64,000 nt of DNA from CBDFKS01 sp965248905 (lineage in GTDB: Bacteria; Chloroflexota; Dehalococcoidia; Lucifugimonadales; JAGWBF01). Under the pieces are notes generated by a model, which ran no database searches, had not been told where the DNA came from, and saw nothing but the letters and a program-made list of their open reading frames with translations. Shown here in pieces: positions 34,999-43,174 of the stretch. How positions within the stretch are numbered: the first letter of the stretch is position 1; the number at the start of each line of letters is the position of its first letter. The stretch is taken from NCBI GenBank assembly GCA_965248905.1, contig CBDFKS010000007.1, positions 620,001 through 684,000 on the forward strand. The letters run 5' to 3'. The translations under genes were made by a program, and so were the position numbers.

Positions 34999-36408
34999 AT
35001 GAATAAATCTGATATACCCTACCTGTCTGCTAGTGAGCTTTCGGCCCGGATCCAGAAGAAAGAGGTCTCATCCGTCGAGGCTACCGAGGCATACCTAGAC
35101 CGCATCGACGATCTGGACTTCAAGTTCAACTCCTACTTTACTGTGATTCGTAAAGAAGCGCTCCAGGCGGCGAGAGACGCGGACGGAGCTATCTCAAAAG
35201 GCGAATATCTGGGGCCCATGCATGGGATCCCCGTGGCGGTAAAGGACCAGCTGTGGACCCAAGGAATCCGCACCACCGACGGTTCTCGCATCCTCGCTGA
35301 CTTTGTTCCGAACGAAGACGCAACAGTTGTCGCCAACCTGAAAAAGGCCGGAGCTGTTTTATTGGGGAAGACAAACCTGACTGAGTTTGCTCTAGCGAAC
35401 TCCCAGCGATTCAGTCAAGCTCGGAATCCCTGGAACCTGGATATGTTCACAGGTGGGTCTAGCAGTGGCTCCGCGGCGGCCACCGCCGCATTCCTGTGCG
35501 CGACCTCCATTGGAGAAGACACCGGTGGCTCCATTCGACGCCCCGCAGCTTGGTGCGGTCTGATTGGGCTAAGACCTAGCTGGGGTAGGGTAAGCCGCTA
35601 TGGGATTTTCTCGGGTGTCTGGTCCATGGACACCGCGGGACCCATATCACGCACAGCGGAGGATGCCGCCATTACCTTGGGAGCCATTGCCGGACATGAC
35701 CCCAAAGACCCGTACACCTGGAACGTCCCTGTGCCCGACTACCGGAAAGCGCTGGATGGAAATGTGAAAGGCATGCGCATCGGGGTTATCACAGAGATGA
35801 TTAATAACGAGCAGGTAGAACCCCAAGTCAGACAAGCCATTAGCAGTGCCACCTCGGTACTAGGAGAGTTGGGTGCTTCTGTGAAGGAAATCTCTATACC
35901 TCTAACCGGCCATGCCGGGACCATCGCCGGCATCCTGCTGGCTGCGGAGCCGGCCACCAACCATCTGCATCTGGGCTGGCTGAAGGACCGCTTTCAGGAC
36001 TACGGCCATGCGAATCGTATCGGACTTCTCACCGGCACCGTTATGCCTGCCCAGGCCTATTATAAAGCGCAGAAGCTAAGGAGCCTCCTACGCCTGCAAG
36101 TCCAAGAGGCGCTGGAAACCTACGATGTGTTGATATCGCCTACAGCCCGAACGTCTGCCCCGAGATTGGGAGATGACGCGGTAATTACCAGCAAGGAAAT
36201 GGCGGCGCGCCTCCCATACGTTTTGACACGGCCCTTTAACCTGGCCAGTGCCCCAGCAGCATCTGTACCTTGTGGTTTCAGTGCCGAGGGGTTGCCTATC
36301 GGTATGCAGATTGGAGGACGGCCCTTTGCGGAGGAGACTGTGCTGAAAGTCGCCCATGCCTACGAGCAGAATACTCCCTGGCACACCATGCGGCCTCCAA
36401 ACGCGTAA
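34999..36408 (+). CDS. Amidase signature family enzyme (paralogue 2)
   Basis: This 469-residue amidase has Lys in HGIPVAVKDQLW, the loop FTGGSSSGSAAATAAF, and EDTGGSIRRPAAW, which together give the Ser-cisSer-Lys triad. It is close to paralogue 3 (36626-38017) over its whole length: they share residues DIPYLSA.ELS and VEATEAYLDRIDDLDFKFNSYF. The ATG at 34999 follows GGAGGAGG at a spacing of five. The leader 34893-34998 and the leader of paralogue 3 are 106 bases each and similar. The substrate is unknown. Confidence 0.9.
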   Translation: MNKSDIPYLSASELSARIQKKEVSSVEATEAYLDRIDDLDFKFNSYFTVIRKEALQAARDADGAISKGEYLGPMHGIPVAVKDQLWTQGIRTTDGSRILADFVPNEDATVVANLKKAGAVLLGKTNLTEFALANSQRFSQARNPWNLDMFTGGSSSGSAAATAAFLCATSIGEDTGGSIRRPAAWCGLIGLRPSWGRVSRYGIFSGVWSMDTAGPISRTAEDAAITLGAIAGHDPKDPYTWNVPVPDYRKALDGNVKGMRIGVITEMINNEQVEPQVRQAISSATSVLGELGASVKEISIPLTGHAGTIAGILLAAEPATNHLHLGWLKDRFQDYGHANRIGLLTGTVMPAQAYYKAQKLRSLLRLQVQEALETYDVLISPTARTSAPRLGDDAVITSKEMAARLPYVLTRPFNLASAPAASVPCGFSAEGLPIGMQIGGRPFAEETVLKVAHAYEQNTPWHTMRPPNA

Positions 36409-36519
36409 ATCTATCAGACGACCTCTTCGTAATATCGTGAAGAGGGTATGGTTTCAAGCCGTCCCAAACATTAGGATTGATAACCGGCCTTTACGCGCCT
36501 CGAAATTTAGAGCCTAAGT

Positions 36520-36625
36520 GGCACCAACCTGCCGTTTCACGAAAGCGCCTACACGGACTAGGATATTACCAACACCAGTTCTCTTATGCTATCGATGCCC
36601 CCTAACAGCTTAGGAGGAGGCTCCT
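36520..36625 (+). repeat. Duplicated tRNA-Glu 3' flank and amidase leader
   Basis: This 106-base segment matches 34893-34998 base for base over most of its start: GGCACCAACCTGCCGTTTCA here against GGCACCAAACTGCCGTTTTA there. It thus includes the last bases of the tRNA-Glu gene (GGC ACCA). It ends with the same ribosome binding site GGAGGAGGCTCCT. It shows that the tandem amidase copy carried the tRNA end with it. Confidence 0.8.
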
Positions 36626-38017
36626 GTGAATAAGTCCGACATCCCCTACCTGTCCGCCACTGAGCTTTCACGGCTCATAGAAAGAAAAGAGGTCTCATCC
36701 GTCGAGGCTACCGAGGCATACCTGGATCGCATAGACGATCTGGACTTCAAGTTCAACTCCTACTTTACCGTGACTCGTAAAGAAGCACTTCAGGCGGCAA
36801 GAGACGCGGACCAAGCCATTGCAAAGGGCGAATATCTGGGACCCATGCATGGCATCCCAGTGGCGGTCAAAGACCAGCTATGGACCAAGGGAATCCGCAC
36901 CACCGGTGGCTCGCGCATCCTCGCTGACTTCGTTCCGGAGGAAGACGCTACAGTTATCGCGAACCTGAAAAAGGCCGGCGCGGTGATCCTTGGCAAGACA
37001 AATCTCACCGAGTTTGCTATAGGAGGCCCCCACAGCTTCGCACCAGCTCGCAACCCCTGGGATCTGGACACAACCGCTGGTTCCTCCAGCAGTGGGTCCG
37101 GCTCCGCCACGGCCGCATATCTCTGCGCGACCTCTCTTGGAGAAGACACCGGTGGCTCCATACGGTTTCCTGCCGACTGGTGTGGCCTGGTAGGCCTGAG
37201 GCCCAGCTGGGGTAGAGTGAGTCGGTACGGAGTCATAAGAGGGGTCTGGTCTATGGACCAGGTGGGCCCAATATATCGTACGGTGGAGGATGCCGCCATT
37301 ACCTTAACTGCCATCGCCGGGCACGACTCCAAGGACCCTTACACCTGGAACACCCCAGTACCCGACTACAGGCAGGCACTGGACGGCGATATAAGAGCCA
37401 TACGGATCGGGGTTATAACTGAGCTCATAGATAGCGAGGTTGTGGAGCCGGAAGTGAGAGAGACCGTGGTCAAAGCTACGGCTGTGCTGGGTGAGTTGGG
37501 GGCATCAGTAGAGGAAGTGTCTATCCCATTGGCGGAGCACGCCTCAGTGATTACTTGGGCATCTTTGACGACCGAGCCTGCAGCCACCCACAAGACCTGG
37601 GTTAAAGAGCGCCTGGATGACTATGGTTACTCGAATCGTATTAGTCTCCTGTTAGGTAGTGTTATGCCGGCCCAGGCTTACTACAAAGCCCAGAAGCTCA
37701 GAGCGTTGCTCCGCGACCAGGTCCAAGAAGCACTACAGCGATATGACGTGTTAGTTTCGCCTACTATAGGCGTGCCAGCCCAAAAAGCGCAGGGGCCTGG
37801 GACAGAGTCCGCAAGGCGCCGTCCCTATCTCCTGACCTACACATTCAACCTAGCAAACGCCCCAGCCATATCGGTACCTTGTGGATTCAGTGGCGAAGGA
37901 CTGCCAATTGGTCTTCAAATTGGAGGACGGCCCTTTACGGAAGAGACTGTGCTAAAGGTAGCCCACGCCTATGAGCAGAATACCCCCTGGCACACCATGC
38001 GGCCTCCAAACGCTTAG
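36626..38017 (+). CDS. Amidase signature family enzyme (paralogue 3)
   Basis: This 463-residue enzyme is the nearest relative of paralogue 2. The GTG start follows the same GGAGGAGG site. Catalytic segments are HGIPVAVKDQLW, AGSSSSGSGSATAAYL and EDTGGSIRFPADW. The aligned substrate-side residues differ from paralogue 2 (for example IGGPHSFAPARNPWD against LANSQRFSQARNPWN), so the copies may have diverged in substrate. The pair arose by local duplication together with the tRNA flank. Confidence 0.9.
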   Translation: MNKSDIPYLSATELSRLIERKEVSSVEATEAYLDRIDDLDFKFNSYFTVTRKEALQAARDADQAIAKGEYLGPMHGIPVAVKDQLWTKGIRTTGGSRILADFVPEEDATVIANLKKAGAVILGKTNLTEFAIGGPHSFAPARNPWDLDTTAGSSSSGSGSATAAYLCATSLGEDTGGSIRFPADWCGLVGLRPSWGRVSRYGVIRGVWSMDQVGPIYRTVEDAAITLTAIAGHDSKDPYTWNTPVPDYRQALDGDIRAIRIGVITELIDSEVVEPEVRETVVKATAVLGELGASVEEVSIPLAEHASVITWASLTTEPAATHKTWVKERLDDYGYSNRISLLLGSVMPAQAYYKAQKLRALLRDQVQEALQRYDVLVSPTIGVPAQKAQGPGTESARRRPYLLTYTFNLANAPAISVPCGFSGEGLPIGLQIGGRPFTEETVLKVAHAYEQNTPWHTMRPPNA

Positions 38018-38091
38018 TCCATAAAGCGACTTCTTAGTCGCTCTATCACCAACGCAACAGGTCAGGCGCTGCCACACATCGGACTGACATC

Positions 38092-38190
38092 CGGGCCTGA
38101 AGAATCTACTCCTTAGACGCAGTGGCTCTTCCTCTTTAGCCGCTGTATAATCTACAAACGTGTTCTCGTCTTCTAGAAAGCCACCTAGTT
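38092..38190 (+). pseudogene. Decayed duplicate of argC 3' end, promoter and tRNA-Glu 5' part
   Basis: The segment aligns with 34762-34855. The end of argC corresponds to CCTTAGACGCAGTGGCTCTT (against CCCTGGACGCGGTAGCCCTC). The promoter box and flanks are GCTGTATAATCTA in both. Then CTCGTCTTCTAGAAAGCCACCTAG stands in the place of the first half of the tRNA (CCATCGTCTAGCCGGCCTAGG). The tRNA part can no longer fold. Confidence 0.7.
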
Positions 38191-38207
38191 AAGAAAGAAG
38201 GCTAACT

Positions 38208-38429
38208 ATGGGCTGTATGTTATTCCCCATCACTTTGCCGCTAAAACTGGTCGGCGCAATCCTGAATATTCCCATAAAAATGGTTACCACCCTCTTCAAA
38301 GGGATTACTAACGCTCTGCTCAAGGGAGTCATTGGGGCGGTGCTAAAGGTCGTAGTGACAATCATAACCCTTCCATTCAAGATCCTGGGTGCGCTCAGAA
38401 AATCACCTAATTCCAAACGGGATGAATGA
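38208..38429 (+). CDS. Small hydrophobic protein, unknown
   Basis: This 73-residue protein is almost wholly hydrophobic with regularly spaced lysines (LKLVGAILNIPIKMVTTLFK, then LKVVVTIITLPFKILGAL) and a basic-acidic tail. It looks membrane-associated and amphipathic, and could be a membrane-active peptide. An AGAAGG sequence precedes the ATG. It stands just after the decayed tRNA copy. I do not recognise a family. Confidence 0.5.
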   Translation: MGCMLFPITLPLKLVGAILNIPIKMVTTLFKGITNALLKGVIGAVLKVVVTIITLPFKILGALRKSPNSKRDE

Positions 38430-38615
38430 TCGTTCGGCATGTCTTCGAATCGAAGCGCCGTCCATGTATCCGATCCTCACTTACTATTTACCTCGACCGT
38501 CATGGGTACTATAATATGGGTACTATAACAATGAGCACAATCGGGTTAAATCGCCCGCTGTGGCTAGAGAGAAAGCCCACAACGTCAAACCAGAACGTTC
38601 GAAAGGGGACACGAA

Positions 38616-39422
38616 ATGAACATCGGAGATAAAAAGATCGATGCTGGTGTGGTGAAATTCGCTCTTCAATACCGTAAAGATATCATGTCTGACCAGGGCG
38701 TATGCATCCAGGTCCTTAGTGACGTAGACGGGAAGGAAGAGGAGATACTGCGATTTGACTGTTTCGACCATGATCCCCACTATCACTACGGCCCCGCGAA
38801 AAAGAATGAGCGGTTGCACTTGGATAAGACCACGGCAGGCAATTCTATAGGTTGGACTTTGAAGCAGCTTCGTGCCAGACTTCCCGAGATGGTCAGAAGG
38901 GCTGGATACGACGACATGGCGGATCAGCTCAACAACTATCAGCAGGCCACGTTGGTAGCTTCTAAGCTAAACACGGTAGAGTCCACTGCCCGAGAGATGG
39001 CCAGCACGCAGCGTCGAACAGTAACCCATAACCGTGGCGACGAGGTGATAGAGGCCGGGAACGTAAGATTTGGCCTGGAGTTCAGAGAGCTGGGGTCGGA
39101 CAGAGGTCTCGCAATCCACGTACTTAGCGACGTCGCCGGCCAGGAGGTCGAGCTTCTTGCCTTCGATTGTTTCGAGAACGAGCCACACTACCACTATGGG
39201 CCTCGAAATAAGGACATCAGGCTCTATTGGGATACGACTACGGTCCCTGACACGCTGCGTTGGACGTTGGACCAGTTCAAGGATGGGAATCTGCCGAACA
39301 TGATCGAGAGGGCAGGCTACCCTGGCGTGGTTGCCGAGCTAGACAGGCAGCTGGTTCTTTCTACGCTGGAAAATCAAGTGGAGCCGAAAGCTCTGGCCAC
39401 ACGAAAGGCTAACAGCAAGTAA
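38616..39422 (+). CDS. Protein with two tandem copies of an unknown domain
   Basis: This 268-residue protein contains two homologous halves. Half 1 (residues about 3-105) has IDAGVVKFALQYR, VCIQVLSDVDG, LRFDCFDHDPHYHYGP. Half 2 (about 131-250) has IEAGNVRFGLEFR, LAIHVLSDVAG, LAFDCFENEPHYHYGP. Conserved in both are DCF and HYHYGP, which could bind a metal. The domain is not one I can name with certainty. The ATG follows AAAGGGG. A strong terminator follows the gene. Confidence 0.72.
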   Translation: MNIGDKKIDAGVVKFALQYRKDIMSDQGVCIQVLSDVDGKEEEILRFDCFDHDPHYHYGPAKKNERLHLDKTTAGNSIGWTLKQLRARLPEMVRRAGYDDMADQLNNYQQATLVASKLNTVESTAREMASTQRRTVTHNRGDEVIEAGNVRFGLEFRELGSDRGLAIHVLSDVAGQEVELLAFDCFENEPHYHYGPRNKDIRLYWDTTTVPDTLRWTLDQFKDGNLPNMIERAGYPGVVAELDRQLVLSTLENQVEPKALATRKANSK

Positions 39423-39460
39423 GTTACGTCGTCCCAAACATCCCACACACTGGACATTAT

Positions 39461-39499
39461 AAAGGTGGGCCGGATTGAATCCGGCCCACCTTTATTTTT
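39461..39499 (+). terminator. Rho-independent terminator
   Basis: AAAGGTGGGCCGG (39461-39473) pairs perfectly with CCGGCCCACCTTT (39481-39493) and is followed by ATTTTTG. It ends the gene at 38616-39422 and may also serve the convergent gene on the other strand. Confidence 0.92.
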
Positions 39500-39529
39500 G
39501 GTCGTTGAGGTCTGATCAGTAGAAAGACG

Positions 39530-39766
39530 CTAGTTCTTGGACTCGTCTTGGTATTGTTCTTCGAATTCTTTCTCTAACTCTTCTTCGGGCTCTTCCATAG
39601 GCTCTGAGCCAGGCCGGCTTCTTCTCCATGAAAGCATGAACCCTAAGATTCCTGCCACAACCAGTACATCACCGATAATTGCCCAAACAATCCCGCCAAC
39701 CACGGCGCCAATGATGACGAAGACTATTCCTACCACGAGAAGAAGAACGGTTGCTAGCCTGAGCAT
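39530..39766 (-). CDS. Small membrane protein with acidic tail
   Basis: This 78-residue protein has two adjoining membrane spans (ATVLLLVVGIVFVIIGAVVG and IVWAIIGDVLVVAGILGFML), then a basic SWRRSR patch, and a strongly acidic C terminus (EPMEEPEEELEKEFEEQY). It resembles many small DUF-type envelope proteins. No function is known. The real boundary of the 5' end is likely at the ATG at 39766. Confidence 0.6.
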   Translation of the reverse strand: MLRLATVLLLVVGIVFVIIGAVVGGIVWAIIGDVLVVAGILGFMLSWRRSRPGSEPMEEPEEELEKEFEEQYQDESKN

Positions 39767-39899
39767 AGATTCTTAAATTCCCTTCTCAATGTATTGCCGT
39801 TTATCCCAGTTGGAGAGTGTAAACTGGTTCACAATCACATTATAACCGATAATGAGTGTTGAGTTTCTACCGTAGAGAGGGCCAATTTTCCTCAGTTCA

Positions 39900-41318
39900 T
39901 TATGATATCTTGGGGCGTTTATCGGCCCAGGGCCTGGCCTCTTCGAAAGCTGCTGCCGCCCGCAACACCGTTGTCTCCTCGCCTCTGCGACCCACGATAT
40001 GGAGACCGATGGGCATCCCATCCGAGGAGAAGCCGCAGGGAATGCTGGATGCGGTCTGCATGGTCATGTTAAAGAGGTAGGTAAAGGGTGTGTATCCCCA
40101 GAAAGGTTGAACCTGACGCCCCCCTATTACGGCGGGATGCTGACCTATCGGAAAGGCAGGCACGGCAGTAGTTGGTGTCAAAAGCAGGTCATATTTCTCA
40201 AACAAGGAGTCCATTTGGGCTTGCAGCAGCTGTGTCTGCAACAAAGCTCTGGAGAAATCTGCCGCCGTGGTTTGCTGGCCGTGGTCTATTGTCTCTCTAC
40301 CGTAATCCGTTAGCTTATCTCGATGGTCCTCTAATAAGTGTCCGTAAGAAGTATACCCAGCCACACTGAAAATATCCCAGAAAATGGGGAACGGGTCCTC
40401 CATGTTTATTCCCGGGTCATCTATTGTGCATCCCAGTTCTTCGAACACTCGTGCGGCCTTGGAGGTGGCTTCTAAAACCTCGGAGTCTACCGCGGCGTAG
40501 CCCAGGTCAGGGCTCCAAGCTATTCGAAGACCTCGTACACCTTGGTCTAGCGCCGCCGAAAAGTCGGGAGGGCTTTCCCTCATGCATCCTGGATCTCGAC
40601 CATCAGGACCTGCCAACACCTGAAGAAGAAGGGCGGTCTCTCGTACCGACCGAGTCATCGGACCTGACTGGGAGATTGCGTTATAGGCTGGCCTTCCGAC
40701 GCCGCCATAGCGAGGTACTCTCCCCTGGCTGGGCTTGATGCCAAATGTGCCACAGAAGCTGGAGGGAATCCGAATAGAGCCTCCGCCGTCACTGGCAGTG
40801 GCCAGGGTACATAGTCCGGAAGCTAATGCCGCGCCAGCTCCACCGCTGGAACCTCCGGGAGTCCGGTCAGGGTCCCAAGGATTTCGGCACGGCTCTCCCA
40901 GTCTGTTCTCGGTGGTCCCAGAGAAACCGAATTCAGGGGTATTAGTCTTACCCAGTATGATGGCCCCGGCTTCCCGGACCCTTTCCACAACAGTGGAATC
41001 CTGACTGGGTACATGGTCATTGAATATAAGGCTACCCACAGTGGAGCGAACACCTTTGGTAATTTCAAGGTCTTTGACAGAAATGGGAATCCCGTGCAAT
41101 GCTCCATGAGCTTCACCTCGAAGCAACGCTTGTTCCGCATCTTTAGCTGAGGCGAGGGCTTGATCGCCGGTGACCGTTAAGTAGGCATTGAGAGCGGGAT
41201 TCAATCTCTCAATGCGCTTCAGGAACATCTCGGTCAGTTCCACGATTGATATTTTCTTGGATTTAATGAGATCCCTTAGTTCCAAAGCGGAGGTAAATGC
41301 CAGCTCATCATCGGTCAT
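39900..41318 (-). CDS. Amidase signature family enzyme (paralogue 4)
   Basis: This amidase of about 472 residues belongs to the same family but is distant from paralogues 1-3. It has HGIPISVKDLEITKGV with the catalytic Lys, RTPGGSSGGAGAALASGLC and SDGGGSIRIPSSFCG. Its sequence resembles aryl-acylamidase and indole-acetamide hydrolase-like enzymes more than GatA. The ATG at 41318 follows GGGAG (seven bases before); an upstream in-frame start at 41414 would add a tail of 32 residues with no similarity to the family. Confidence 0.88.
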   Translation of the reverse strand: MTDDELAFTSALELRDLIKSKKISIVELTEMFLKRIERLNPALNAYLTVTGDQALASAKDAEQALLRGEAHGALHGIPISVKDLEITKGVRSTVGSLIFNDHVPSQDSTVVERVREAGAIILGKTNTPEFGFSGTTENRLGEPCRNPWDPDRTPGGSSGGAGAALASGLCTLATASDGGGSIRIPSSFCGTFGIKPSQGRVPRYGGVGRPAYNAISQSGPMTRSVRETALLLQVLAGPDGRDPGCMRESPPDFSAALDQGVRGLRIAWSPDLGYAAVDSEVLEATSKAARVFEELGCTIDDPGINMEDPFPIFWDIFSVAGYTSYGHLLEDHRDKLTDYGRETIDHGQQTTAADFSRALLQTQLLQAQMDSLFEKYDLLLTPTTAVPAFPIGQHPAVIGGRQVQPFWGYTPFTYLFNMTMQTASSIPCGFSSDGMPIGLHIVGRRGEETTVLRAAAAFEEARPWADKRPKIS

Positions 41319-41436
41319 TATTTCTCTCCCAGGTGCTGATAGTTGGGTCGGTTGTGACCGGTTCCTAGCCTGAGATTGCGTCCCAATAGTAAGACAAGCC
41401 ATATGCAGTGTCAAGGAAATGTACTCGTCCAGTAGA

Positions 41437-42528
41437 TTAGTGACACTTGACCTCCTTCTGGTTGGAGTATGGTATGCTAGAGTTGCAAGGGGGAGACGGA
41501 ATGTTGGGCACTTTGTCCGGCGTTCCGTTTTCTTTGTCTGGTGGGTGTTCTTCCTGCCAGCGCTTCCAGAAGGCCAGAGGAGTAAGATAGCCCAGGGATT
41601 GGTGAGGGCGAATGGTGTTATAGATATTCTCCCAAGCCAGAAGCTCCCGGTTCAGGGAGGCCACATCTAGAGAGAAATTAGTGACTTCATAGAACTCCTC
41701 GGTGTGGGTACGCTGTGCCCGCTCTACACAGCCGTTAAGCTTGGGGGAGCGAGGTGGAAGAACGAATAGTTTAAGGCCTCGCTGCTCACAGGACTCCTCA
41801 AAGGCTGCCTGGTACTCTGAGCCTCCGTCCACCTGTATAGCTCTCACAGGAAAGGGCATCCTCTGCAGTAAGCGCTCCAAGAAGCCTGCCGCTGTGGTGG
41901 CAGTAGCTCTGGTGTGAGCTTCTACCACGTCCCATCTAGAGACCATATCACGGGCCGTGAAGTGTTTGAGAACCACGCCTGGTAGAGGTCTTACATCCAG
42001 AGTGTCTACCTGAACTACATCTCCCGGCCTCTTTATCTCATACCCTTTGGGCTTACGGACGGCATAGGGACGCTGCCATCGCCTCTTGCGGGTAGAGATG
42101 CCTGTCCTAGGAAGCTCCTTGAGCACTCCACGCAGCTTCAGCTGGGCCAGGATCCGTCCCACCATGGAGGTGGATACCTGCCACCCCCTCTGCCTCAGTA
42201 GCACTACCAGCTTGTCTTTTCCCCACCTGGGATACTGCTCCCTTAGGTGCAACACCGCTAGAGCCAGTTTCCGGGACCAGGTGGGCTGCCGTAGGCACCT
42301 AGGCCTGTGACTCCTCTCTTCCAAGCTCCTCAGATCCCTGGGATTGTACCGTCGTTTCCATCGATAGAAGGTCTGACGGCTAATCCCGAAGTACCTGCAA
42401 GTCAGTGCCACGTTGCCATGAGCTCCATGATGGTCCATCCACTTCAATCTCGCCTTGGCAGACCTGCTAATCTCCTGGACCCTGCTTATGACTTTGGACC
42501 CCGATTTTCTCGCTCCTATTATCTTCAT
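41437..42528 (-). CDS. IS481-type transposase
   Basis: This 363-residue transposase has an N-terminal helix-turn-helix (ALTCRYFGISRQTFYRWKRR) and a second one, then an integrase catalytic core with DVVQVDTLDVRPLPG, IQVDGGSEYQAAFEESCEQ and LPPRSPKLNGCVERAQRTHTE, giving D, D and E. The ending YNTIRPHQSLGYLTPLAFW is typical. No frameshift is needed. The stop codon at 41437 lies just outside the inverted end of the element. Confidence 0.9.
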   Translation of the reverse strand: MKIIGARKSGSKVISRVQEISRSAKARLKWMDHHGAHGNVALTCRYFGISRQTFYRWKRRYNPRDLRSLEERSHRPRCLRQPTWSRKLALAVLHLREQYPRWGKDKLVVLLRQRGWQVSTSMVGRILAQLKLRGVLKELPRTGISTRKRRWQRPYAVRKPKGYEIKRPGDVVQVDTLDVRPLPGVVLKHFTARDMVSRWDVVEAHTRATATTAAGFLERLLQRMPFPVRAIQVDGGSEYQAAFEESCEQRGLKLFVLPPRSPKLNGCVERAQRTHTEEFYEVTNFSLDVASLNRELLAWENIYNTIRPHQSLGYLTPLAFWKRWQEEHPPDKENGTPDKVPNIPSPPCNSSIPYSNQKEVKCH

Positions 42529-42550
42529 AATGACTCTATTCTAACTGTCA
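41441..42550 (-). mobile_element. IS481-type insertion sequence
   Basis: The ends TGACACTTGA (41441) and the reverse complement TGACAGTTAG (ending 42550) form a short inverted repeat (TGACA, then TT) with TG...CA termini. It is about 1110 bp. No target duplication can be seen, so it may be old or the ends are approximate. Confidence 0.7.
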
Positions 42551-42698
42551 CCCATCATTATGAACGAGAGCAGGAAACCACCGTTCAAGTCATGGAATCT
42601 AAGTCGTATCTACAAGTACCGTGACCTTCAGTCGCCGCTCAATGCCGGTTACCATGAGCCATGGTCTTTTAATTGTCATTGCGGAGAGCAGATTTTTG

Positions 42699-42735
42699 CC
42701 GCTCACCATGAGCGTTAGTTTCCTCCCACCTCAGC
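42699..42735. repeat. Dispersed intergenic repeat
   Basis: CGCTCACCATGAGCGTTAGT, followed by TTCCTCCCACCTCA, matches the tail at 16013-16046 and, over its first half, the one at 26151-26167. A related TTACCATGAGCCATGG lies at 42649-42664. Confidence 0.5.
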
Positions 42736-42819
42736 TAATTAAAATACCCGTTACCAAGATCTGCGATAAGTGGACGCCACTCAACGAATATGAGATACTA
42801 TATAAGAGCGATAACCATT

Positions 42820-43174
42820 GGGGACGCGTGGGTTCGACAGGGGGTCGCTTCGGAGAATTGCAAGCCGAGGTGCCATCCACCTCGAAAAACAGGTGGCAAA
42901 AACATAACTGGCGATCGTGAATACGCCTTAGCTGTCTAATCTAGACAGCTACGCCTGCCCCCACCAACCCCGGAAGTAGGGTAACAGGCGCCATAAATCT
43001 GGGGTGCTGTTGCTTCGACACCGATATTAGCAGCCTAAGACTTATCGGTTAGCGACTCTGAGATTTAGCTGGCAAAAGCTAAGAGCCGTGAAAACAAATT
43101 GCCGGACAAGCTTGTAGTATATTCTACCGGGGAATCCTCTGGACAGGGAGTTCGACCCTCCCTCGTCTCCACCA
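42820..43174 (+). ncRNA. ssrA: Transfer-messenger RNA (tmRNA)
   Basis: This 355-base RNA rescues stalled ribosomes. The 5' end GGGGACG pairs with CGTCTCC near the 3' end, with a G-U at the third pair as in other tmRNAs, and the encoded ACCA ends at 43174. The T arm is GGGAG-TTCGACC-CTCCC. The tag reading frame starts at about GGC 42895 and reads GKNITGDREYALAV, stop at 42937-42939. The ALAV end is like the ALAA proteolysis signal. A weak promoter (TGGACG at 42771, 17 bases, GATACT at 42794) precedes it. The 3' end overlaps the recombinase gene on the other strand. Confidence 0.96.

Noticed and set aside
42870..42940. Tag frame of the tmRNA starting with GCA
   Set aside because: That frame meets a TAA after three codons; the frame ending in ALAV uses GGC as first codon.
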